Below, piece after piece: positions 55,537-64,000 of a DNA stretch of 64,000 bases. The notes beneath the pieces are model-generated. The model saw only the letters and a program-made list of their open reading frames with translations, did no database searches and was not told where the DNA came from. Numbering within the stretch: the first letter of the stretch is position 1; each line of letters starts with the position of its first letter. The position numbers and the translations under genes were made by a program. This DNA is from Nymphaea colorata (taxonomy: Eukaryota; Streptophyta; Magnoliopsida; Nymphaeales; Nymphaeaceae): contig NC_045147.1 in NCBI RefSeq assembly GCF_008831285.2, positions 5,496,334-5,560,333 of the forward strand. The letters run 5' to 3'.

Positions 55537-57954
55537 CTCCCCCTCAAGCTTGGCATACATGTCAAACATGCCAAGCTTGCTAACATTTTTCTCAAATTGC
55601 GATGTACATAAAGACTTAGTTAAGACATCCGCAACTTGATCTTCAGACTTCATATAGGGCAGAATCAACTCCTTTGAATCTATGCGTTCCCGTATGAAGT
55701 GACGATCGATCTCCACATGTTTGGTCCTGTCGTGCATGACCGGATTGTTTGCCAAGTTAATCGCAGACTTGTTGTCACAATACATCCTCATCTTCTCTTC
55801 CATTTTAACCCCAATATCTGCTAAAAGAATTTTGAGCCATAACATCTCTGTAACCCCCATAGCAACCGCCCTGTATTCAACCTCAGCACTGGACCTGGAA
55901 CAAACTTCTTGACGTTTACTTCTCCATACCACAAGGTTACCTCCAAGAAAGATGCAGTATCCTGTGGTAGACCTCCTAGTATCTGTGCATCCTGCCCAGT
56001 CGGCGTCAGAGTATCCTTCAATGCTTAGTTGATCTTGTCGAGTGTAGAGTAGTCTTTTCCCTGGGTCATTCTTTAAGTATCCCAATACTCTTTCAACACT
56101 TTTCCAATGACAATCAGTAGGGGCATGCATAAACTGACTTAACACACCCACAGCATACGTAATATCTGGGCGAGTAAGAGTGAGATAAATAAGTTTACCA
56201 ACCAGCCGCTGATACCTCCCTTTTCCTTCCTCATCCAAGATAGTCCCAGATTTGATACTTATCCTTGTGCCAGACTCCATTGGGGTAAGAAAGGGCCTGC
56301 ATCCCAGTTTACCTGTCTCTTTTAGAAGATCCAAAGTGTATTTTCTTTGGCTCATAACAAGCCCAGTCTCAGATCGCGCGATCTCAATTCCCAAGAAATA
56401 CCTTAGTTTACCCAGATCTTTGAGATCGAATTCTGCAGCTAACGTTTCTTTCATCTTCCTTTTCTCCCTCTCGTCGTCACCTGTGACAATCATATCATCA
56501 ACATATACAAGTAAAAGGCTCACCAGACCATTTCTCTGCTTGATGAAGAGGGTGTGATCACCATTTCCCTGTTTATACCCATTAGTCTTCATTACAACCC
56601 TTAGTCTTTCAAACCAAGCTCTAGGGGATTGCTTGAGACCATACAAAGCTTTCTTGAGATAGCAACACTTCTCGTTCCGAGCATACCCAGGCGGCATGCT
56701 CATATAGACTTCTTCCTCAAGGTGACCATTCAAGAAGGCGTTCTTGACATCAAGTTGGTCCATGCTCCACTTCTTTTGCACTGCAAGAGCTAAGATGACC
56801 CTTACGGTCTTCAGTTTCGCCACGGGAGCAAACGTCTCAAGATAGTCAATCTCATATTTCTGGCTAAACCCTTTAACAACAAGACGAGCTTTATAGCGTT
56901 CTACAGTGCCATCAGGTTTGTACTTCACATTAAACACCCACTTGGAGCCAACTAAGTGAGTTCCCTTGGGGATATCAACAACCTCCCACGTATTGTTCTT
57001 TTTCAGGGCGTCCATCTCCTCTGTCATGGCCTGTAGCCATTTAGGATCCTTCCTGGCATCTTCCACAGACCTGGGAATAACAGCCATAGATAAAGAGGTA
57101 ACAAAGCACTTGTAGTCTTTACTGAGTTTTGCATATGAAACAAATCTCTGAATAGGATGAGAAGTACATGACCTGGTGCCCTTGCGCAGGGCTATGGGAA
57201 GTTCTTCATTCATTGGACTTGGATCATCCGGGGAGGTCACAAGATTGGGAAGATTGGGATTGGTAACATCAACATCTTCCATCACATCCTTCTTCTTCCT
57301 GCTGTAAACCTGACCAAATAGGTGATCTCGAGACTGTTCTTCCACAGGACCCCCCTCCATCTGACTGTCTCTGTCCTCACTGACAACGTCTTCCACACTT
57401 GGAGAACTCACCGTATAATCCAAGAAATCCATGAACTGAATCAACTGATGCGAAGAATACTCTTCCCTTCTGTCACCTAGACACTCCCCCTGAAGAGGAT
57501 TCGCAGGAAAATATGCCTCATGTTCATGAAAGGTCACATCCCTGGAGACATATACTCTGGAAGTGCTAGGGTCAACACACCTGTATCCCTTCTGGGTGGA
57601 GGAATATCCCAAGAAGACTGCTTTGATAGACCGAGGATCAAGTTTCTTGAGAGTGGGACTATGATCATGGACAAAACAAACACACCCAAACACTCGAGGG
57701 GTCAAAGGCCAGTGATTCTGAGTGGGCCACAACACAGAATAAGGGGAATGACCATCCAACACACGAGTAGGCATACGGTTGATAAGGTGAGCACTAGTGA
57801 GAAGTGCGTCCCCCCAGTACCTCTTAGGGACATGACGTTGAAAAATAATGGCCCGGGTAACATTTAACAAATGACGGTTTTTTCTTTCAGCCACGCCATT
57901 CTGAGGAGGGGTGTAGCTACAGGATGTTTCGTGAATAATACCCTTGCTTCGCAA
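55531..57954 (-). pseudogene. Family C copy 2: integrase C-terminal half, RT, RNase H (open part)
   Basis: 807 open codons from the integrase catalytic Glu region (SYTPPQNGVAERKNRH) through the linker, RT (FAPVAKLKTVRVILALAV, catalytic YVDDMIVTG near 56478-56505) and RNase H (SDADWAGCTDTRRST, CDNKSAINLANNP), ending FDMYAKLEGEC. Highly similar to 3939-8249. Unlike that copy, it is separated from gag by upstream lesions, so it is not expressed as a normal fusion. Confidence 0.93.
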
Positions 57955-59818
57955 GAAGTCATCAAGGGATTGGGAGACATACTCTCGGCATTGTCAGTAC
58001 GAAAGGCCTGAACAGTGGTCTGGAATTGAGTTTCGACAAATGCCACAAAGTTTTTGACAATGTCGGGAACTTCACTACGTTCTTTCAACAGATACACGAC
58101 ACCGGGAGTAGTCATCAATAAGAGTCATAAAATAGTGAAAGCCACGACAAGTGGGTACTCCCGAAGGACCCCAAACATCAGAGTGAACCAAAGCAAAAGG
58201 ACGGTTGGCTTTATTGAACGAAATAGGGTACGAGGCCCTAACATGCTTAGACAACTGACACACTTCACAGGCGAAGGTGTCCAAAGAAACAGAATGAAAC
58301 ATCCTAGGAAACAACTTTTTAAGCAACTGGAATGGAAGATGACCAATCGTGCCAACGCATAATGACGGATCTGGCCTCCACGCCAGGCAACTGTCCACTG
58401 GTGGCTGAAATCAAAGCAGAAGCAACTCGAACGGGCAGTCTGTAGAGCCCATCAATAGCCGAACCAATCCCAATCTTCTGCCCCGTCCCCAAGTTCTGCA
58501 GAAAACAACGATCAACAGAGAAAATTAGATTACAGTTTAGCTCTTTGGTAATACTGCTGACAGATAACAAATTTACGGGAATATTGGGAACATGCAGGGC
58601 ATTATGAAGACAATATTTGTTCAGTAATGATAAACTCCCTTTTCCAGCCACAGAGATAGAAGAACCATCAGTCATAGACACACGTTGCTGCCCAGAGGTC
58701 AACTTGTACTCTTGAAACATCGTAGGGTCCCCTGTCATATGATGAGTAGCCCCACTGTCAACAATCCAATCACCGAGAGGGGAATTACCTTGATCACTAG
58801 TAGCAACCAGGGCCTGGGCTAACTTAGCCCCCTCAGAAGTAGAAGCATCATCCTGGGTAGACAAACGACTAATGTAGGCCTGCAACTCTCTGAGTTGATC
58901 TGAGGAGAGCTTGGATTTGGCAACATTGGACGACCCCGGACTAGGCTCTGGCACAGAAGGAGCACGGCGATGAGGATGAGGACGACCTCGGACGAGACGC
59001 TTCTCAGGATGAAGATCTCAACAAAAATCAACAGAATGACTTACTTTGTTGCAATGGCTGCATCGTCGAGTAGGACGCTGCCCCGTCCCTGAAGTATGGC
59101 TCACAAAGGCTGCTAGAGAACTCCCCTGATGGGAGTCAATATGCATAATCTGGCGTCGTTGCTCCTCAGACTCAATACGAGCATACACCTCTTCGATTCC
59201 AGGAATCTCATCACAGTTAAGAATCTGGCTTCGAATGGTTTCAAACTCATCACGCAGGCCTCCAAGGAAGATAAAGGTGCGGTCCATCCATTCCTTTTCC
59301 CAATACAGGGCATGATCTACACCACATTTCCAGTCATCATTCACATGATAATCAAGTTCCTCCCATTTGGTCTTCAGGGCGGCATAGAAGGAGGCAACAG
59401 ATAAATCACCATGTTTAAGAGCATATATGCTACGTTTGATTTGATAGGCACGTAAAACACGCTTCTTACGACCATACATACGTGCAAGAACAGTCCACAT
59501 ATCATACGCAGTCGATTTACGCAAGATCAAAGGCTGAATATCTGCGAAAACCGAACTAATAATCCATACTTTAACCTGACTATCTTCCAACGCCCAGGTC
59601 GGCCATTGCGAATCAGTTTTAGAAGGTGCAGGCTTCTCCCCAGTGATATAGTGCAGGCGACCACGACTAGTAATCCCGATTTCTAGGGCAGCAGACCACG
59701 AGAGATAGTTATCCTTGTTCAGCCGAATGGAGGTGACATGAACAGGCAAGTTCTCACCCTTGGTATTGCTGCCCGTGTCCAGGGCATCATCAAGCTTAGG
59801 AATCACTGCGTCAGCCAT
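57955..59818 (-). pseudogene. Family C copy 2: gag, protease, integrase N-terminal half, broken
   Basis: The start codon at 59818 (MADAVIPKLDDALDTG) corresponds to 3939 in the intact copy. Lesions, read against that copy: a TGA at 59018-59020 replaces Trp right after the zinc knuckle CSHCNKVSHSVDFC; a deletion near 58350 within the WHERLGHL-like integrase zinc motif shifts the frame; a second shift follows LIDDYSRC near 58095-58105; a one-base loss near 57990 follows TDNA, the second integrase Asp. Protease DSGATHH is intact near 58740-58765. The zinc knuckle also has Ser where Gly is usual. Confidence 0.92.
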
Positions 59819-60185
59819 CGCAATCCCCAAAGAAGGTCACAACCGGCGGCAGAGAGGGCACAACCCACGGCGGCGGAAACAAGACAGCCGGCGGCGGCGC
59901 AGACAAAGAGGGCAGCGGAGATAACCCAGGCGACGGCGGCGCTAGGAGCAACGACGGCGGCAAGGTAGGGCAGCGCTGAGAACGACGGCAGCAAAGACGG
60001 GAACCACACCGGCGACGGCGCTGGGAACGACGGACGGCGGCGGCGTTCCTGGACGGCGTCAGCACTGAAAACAGCAGCAGCAGCGGCGCTGGGAACAGTA
60101 TCGGCGGCGGTGCTGGAAACGGCAATGGAGGTGGCACATGAACGGCGGAAAAACACTACTTGCACACCAACGATCTCACACGCCC
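59819..60185 (-). other. GC-rich leader, family C copy 2
   Basis: Counterpart of 3495-3938, with GCGGCGGCG-type repeats. It is open in several frames (for example 59803-60306 on the minus strand, starting in the LTR), most likely from composition. Confidence 0.65.
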
Positions 60186-60199
60186 TGGCTCTGATACCA

Positions 60200-60486
60200 T
60201 GTAGAAACACGAACCACAAGAAGAGAGCAGAGAAAGAACACACAATATACGTGGAAAACCTCAGAAAGAGGTGAAAAACCACGGGGAAGCTCTGACCTAG
60301 GGGCAAACCGCAACCCTAGGAGAGAGAAAATTATATTCACTTAACTCAACAATTACATGTAAGTGAAGAATATATAGGAGGGAGAGAAAGAGTGCCGCCT
60401 AGGGTACCGAGCCCACCTCGGTATCCGTGCCCCATAGGACCGGGTCCAGATATGGACCCGGTTCCCCAATACAATATATTCTAACA
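60200..60486 (-). repeat. 5' LTR, family C copia copy 2
   Basis: 287 bp, partner of 55250-55536, adjacent to the primer site at 60186-60199. Confidence 0.93.
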
Positions 60487-60491
60487 GGAGG

Positions 60492-62303
60492 GAAACAAAG
60501 AGAGAGAGAGAGAGAGAGAGAGAGAAGAAAAAAGACAAAAAAAGGGAGAGAAAGAAGAGAAAAAAAAGGGAAAGAAACAAGTGCATGTGTTGGAGATGCA
60601 CTCGTGTCTGCACCCGCACCTGCATCACATTGACACCGGTGCTACGTGAATTTTTAAGTACTTGTGTGACTTAGCTAGCCTCATGCCACGTTGCCAATTT
60701 CTTCAAACTCTATTGGTATTTGACTACTAAGCCTCTCCTTCAAAGTTTGGACAGTTCAATTTTGTAATCTAAATCGACAAAAAGGCCAAATGTTACCGTG
60801 AACACAACTACGAACTTCTGTCAGGAAGGTTTCCCCTATTTAGATGACAAGCCATTTGTATAATCTAGTGGCTGCTCCCTCCAAATGAATTGTTCCACAT
60901 GCTACCCTCTATTCTATAGCAATCTCTTGCCACTCAAAAATCAAAACATTGCTATGCTCACCAGCTCAAGGGGTCCTTGCCCAGAAATGTAAGGGAAATC
61001 CGCCTTAAGAAGCTTTTAGAATCCCTGTTGATCTTCATTGCAGTTTAAAGGTTCTACCAAAAGCATGGGAGAAGGTTCATAACTGTAGTACCCCAACAAT
61101 GGCGATTGATGCAAAGGACAATGTTCTTCCGAATGCACTCTTCCTGATCCTTTGCTTCCTTGCTGATTGCCAAGAGAAGAGGTGGGCTTTAACATGGGTT
61201 TCTCCCCATCATTGTTGATGACTTCATGGAGAAGCCTTCTGAATTTTTGCTATCCTTTAAGATGGATTGCACCCTCATGTCTACCTCAGTTAAATGCTGC
61301 TCCATTTCCGTGCAATTCTTCTCCACTCCTTCTAGAAATGTCTATCTATTCACTCCACTTGCTTACAGAAGTTTTCCACTGTTATTAAAGCTTCCTTGCT
61401 GGTTATTCTCTACTCTAATACCAAGATGGTAGTCCTTTCCCACTACCATAGGAAGCTACAAGAGAGAAACTAAAAAGAGAATAGGGGAAAGATAGTACAA
61501 AAGAGAGCTTTACGGTTTAACCAGAAAACCCAAGTTCCGATGTCATTAAGACTCCCTACTATGATGGGTCCCTGCCCCTATATACTACTGATTATAATCA
61601 ATAGTATTCCACTCTTTCTTCTATTAAGTATTCCCATGTACTATGAGATCCAATTTCTAGACCTGAATGCTATGCAATTATCAAACTGTTAGACAAACAT
61701 CAGATTTAGGCAATGTGGATTTTAGATCCATGTCAAGTAACAAAACCTCATATCTAAGGTACCCCACAGGGGGGTTAGATAGATCTCAGACACAAAATCG
61801 TCAATGATCTCAAATCACCTTGGATCTCAAAACCTAGGTAAATAAACATGGCATAAGTGGAAAACTTGATCGCAGATTAAAGATATACTCAAAATTTGCA
61901 ATTTGGTGAATCATAGATATTACCGTAGATCTCTTGCTGCATCAACAAATCATGCTACTTAGATCCATCAATTTAAGATTTTCTTCTCTTAGACACATCC
62001 TAAACTTATTATATTTAGCTGAGGTAAATAAACATGGCCTAAGTGGAGATCTTGATCTTAGATTATACTTATACTCAAGATCTAAGATCTACTGAATCAT
62101 ATATTTTAGCAAGGATCTCTTGCTACATCAACACATCATGCTACGTAGATCCATTAATTTAAGATTTTTTTCCCTCAAATGCAGCCTGAACTTATTATAT
62201 TTAATAGGTTTAGTTTATCATATGACACAAAGTTGTACCGTACTATATGTATCATATCTTTTAGGAAATGTGATGAGAGACGTCACACATATCTTAAAAC
62301 AAT
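60492..62303. other. Unassigned sequence with microsatellite and tandem duplication
   Basis: 60499-60524 is a GA microsatellite. 60590-60640 may be the other half of the element split by family C. 61410-61430 has a degenerate primer-site-like stretch (CTCTAATACCAAGATGG), and 61430-61605 is the second copy of the repeat also at 43171-43268. 61836-62205 is a diverged tandem duplication of about 196 bp. No gene recognised. Confidence 0.5.
61836..62205. repeat. Diverged 196-bp tandem duplication
   Basis: Units start AGGTAAATAAACATGGC at 61836 and 62032 and share CATCATGCTAC..AGATCCAT and CTTATTATATTTA blocks. Confidence 0.8.
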
Positions 62304-62311
62304 GGTGTGTC

Positions 62312-62799
62312 TAGGACTGTTTAACGAGTTAAGCTAACTCAAACTCGCTCGATAAACTCAACTCGTTTATTAAACGAGTCGAGTTCGAGTTAAGAAAAGA
62401 ACTCGATCACATAAACGAGCCAAGCTCGAGTTATGCGGGCTAGGCTCGGTTAAGATCAAAAAGCGAATATTATATATACATCTCATAATATTACCAAAAA
62501 AATTTAGAAAGTTCATGCTTGACTTGCAGATGTGAGGTCCATGGTTCAATTCTCCATGCTGCCTCTTCTTTCAAAACTTAAATCTTTTTAATGAATACTC
62601 GGCTCAGCTCGAGCTTAATCAAGCCAAGTTCGAGTTTTTAGAACTCGAGCCGAGCTCAAGCCAATGAACCTAAGCTCGACTCGAGCTGAGTTTGAGTTTG
62701 CTTTAAAATACTCGAGCCGAGTTCGAGTTTGCTTTAAAATACTTGAGCCGAGTTCGAGGTGGCTCAGTTCGGCTTGAGCTCGACTTTTGAACCGCCCTA
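62312..62799. mobile_element. Short hAT-type element with CGAGTTCGAG arrays
   Basis: Starts TAGGACTGTTTAACGAG and ends TTGAACCGCCCTA; the flanking 8-mers GGTGTGTC (62304-62311) and AGTGTGTT (62800-62807) match at six positions and differ by transitions, a decayed target duplication. Same class of terminus and subterminal motif as 18846-19984. About 488 bp, no coding content. Confidence 0.75.
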
Positions 62800-62812
62800 A
62801 GTGTGTTGCAGG

Positions 62813-62862
62813 GGTGGTGGGAATTACCTAGTGGCAGGTGGTGGGAATTACCTAGTGGCAGG
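62813..62862. repeat. 24-bp tandem duplication
   Basis: GGTGGTGGGAATTACC..GTGGCA is present twice in tandem. Confidence 0.85.
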
Positions 62863-63226
62863 TCCAACACTTCTATATCTATCATCTTTTGCTTCCTATA
62901 CTGCTCTAGGTCCTCAACCCAACATCAATACTGCAAAGACCTTGATGGATAGGATATAACAATAACAAGCAGATATGGTAGTTGGGAGATGGGAGATGGT
63001 TTTATGATGCATGTTTTCCGTTTAATGTAGCTAACTCATTTCATTTTCCATGCTATAACAGTTTGCAATAACTTCTTAGGTCCTCGATATAAAATGCTTT
63101 CACACCATCAGCTGAGAGACAAAATTTTTGACACAACAATTAAAGAAATAAAGGCATATTGTGATGAATTGAAATTGAGTTGGAAAGAAATAAAGTTTAG
63201 TAATGTGGTAGATTGATAGACCAATA
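62863..63226. other. Short unassigned stretch
   Basis: AT-rich, no coding motif, between the tandem duplication and the last copia. Confidence 0.5.
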
Positions 63227-63391
63227 TGTTAAGAAATAAGATCTCATAGTGATATTGTAACTAGGTTTTTAGCTTCGGTATTTTACATTTTATTTTCTTT
63301 TACATTTTATTTTCTTTTTCTTTTCTTTTACATTTTATTTTCTTTCTTTTTTTTATTTTCTTTTCTTTTCTTTTTGCCCTCCTCAATCTAG

Positions 63392-63446
63392 CCGTTGGAG
63401 ATTCCAACGACTCTCAAAAGAGACGTTGGAACTCCCAACGGCTAGA
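63392..63446. repeat. Hairpin-forming inverted repeat in copia F LTR
   Basis: CTAGCCGTTGGAGATTCCAACG pairs with CGTTGGAACTCCCAACGGCTAG around a short loop, with two mismatches. Confidence 0.88.
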
Positions 63447-63849
63447 ACCACTCTTTCTTTATCCTCTTCTTCTTTCCTGTCTCTTGTATATATATTTTAG
63501 CAATCTCTTGTATTATGTATGTTGTTTTACACAGCGTATTCATTCAATAAGATTAATATCTTTTCATGTGGCCTTAGTGCCTTTTTCTATCATATTCTTC
63601 TTTAATTACTATTATAGTCACATTTATATGGTATCAGAGCCATTGGGCTGCATGTTGGAAAGTTTTAGAAGCTGTCTTTTTGCTGTTTATGCTACTGGAC
63701 TGTTGAAGAAAAATTTCAGACAAGGCCATTACTGTTGATCGTCATTTCTTGAAGATCTTCTTGTCATTGCTCACCAACTGTTTGGTGAAATTTCTAGAAG
63801 GACTTTCTCTTTGTTTCTCTTGAAGATTGTTACTTAAAATCTTGCTCTT

Positions 63850-64000
63850 ATGGAGGACTCCAAAGTCTCGATCGAATGAGGAAGTTATCATGCTCCTTAC
63901 AAGCTTGATGGAACCAACTACACTCTATGGGCAAAATGCTTGGAGATGCATATCAAAGGGAAATATGTATGGGGCTTCATAAAAGGTACGTCTACCCCTC
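63850..64000 (+). pseudogene. Copia F gag start
   Basis: The ATG at about 63850 opens MEDSKVSIE, then an in-frame TGA, then SYHAPYKLDGTNYTLWAKC and LEMHIKGKYVWGFIKGT, the typical copia gag start (KLDGTNY..W). The early stop suggests decay; the rest lies beyond the edge. Confidence 0.75.

Larger units (their letters stand above)
55250..60486 (-). mobile_element. Family C copia, second copy, minus strand, near-intact but disabled
   Basis: LTRs 55250-55536 and 60200-60486 (287 bp each) are flanked by the perfect 5-bp duplication GGAGG (55245-55249 and 60487-60491). The LTRs differ at only two positions I can see (55330 versus 60280 region, T/C; 55469 versus 60415 region, G/A), so it is recent, though older than 3196-8529. 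The primer site (GGCTCTGATACCAT on the plus strand) ends at 60199. Gag-pol carries one stop and three small frameshifts. Confidence 0.96.
63227..64000 (+). mobile_element. Copia F, 5' end only (runs off right edge)
   Basis: A putative LTR (63227-63628, TGTTAAGAAATAAG..ACATTTATA) is followed by the primer site TGGTATCAGAGCC at 63629 and the start of gag. The LTR holds a TTTTC-rich tract (63285-63375) and a 22-bp-arm hairpin (63392-63446). The left LTR boundary is tentative because the partner LTR is outside the window. Confidence 0.75.

Noticed and set aside
61411-61430. Degenerate primer-site-like sequence as the start of another LTR element
   Set aside because: The match is imperfect and no LTR boundary or coding domain could be attached to it.

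Overview
The window is nuclear DNA of a flowering plant. It is a dense nest of LTR retrotransposons (Ty1/copia and Ty3/gypsy) and hAT-type DNA transposons, with very little host sequence. The evidence for a plant is the copia and chromovirus polyproteins, primer sites matching the 3' end of initiator-Met tRNA (TGGTATCAGAGC) next to most 5' LTRs, hAT elements with 8-bp target duplications, and two spliced exons of a plant core alpha-1,3-fucosyltransferase. I cannot name the species. No rRNA gene, tRNA gene, CRISPR array or prokaryote-like operon was seen.

Layout. (1) 1-17916: an old minus-strand copia (family B) shattered by three later copias. These are the 3' end of a family A element (1-2007), a complete and apparently very young family C element (3196-8529, TSD GTTTC, single 1436-residue gag-pol ORF, LTRs identical by eye), and a family D element on the minus strand (9662-16502, TSD TATAG). 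Family D itself carries a 3.3-kb hAT transposon (10217-13520, TSD GCGCCGGC) with transposase remains. (2) 17917-32132: a remnant of another copia (E), then a short-LTR chromovirus (18592-32132, TSD CGCCC/CACCC). Its 5' LTR holds a hAT-type element, its gag a second TIR element, and its body a 3.3-kb gypsy-type LTR with primer site plus a solo LTR of the same family. Its RNase H-integrase part has been inverted in place behind a 200-bp foldback. (3) 32133-43268: AT-rich sequence with two minus-strand fucosyltransferase exons, split by a family A copia (37496-42040, TSD ACCAT). (4) 43269-53055: a full-length but decayed family B copia (TSD ACCTG) containing a 294-bp hAT MITE and a 4.2-kb solo LTR, which itself contains a 749-bp hAT derivative. 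(5) 53056-64000: a hAT MITE, a second family C copia (55250-60486, TSD GGAGG, four visible lesions), low-complexity and duplicated sequence, another hAT-type element (62312-62799), and the 5' end of one more copia (F) running off the window.

No host pathway can be reconstructed. The useful information is the order of insertions, which the nesting and target duplications fix well; which elements are still coding-competent (only the family C copy at 3196-8529 by inspection); and how the others died: TGG-to-TGA and C-to-T stops, small frameshifts, internal deletions and one inversion. Boundaries given with TG..CA ends and TSDs were read directly from the sequence. Family and domain names come from motif recognition without database searches.
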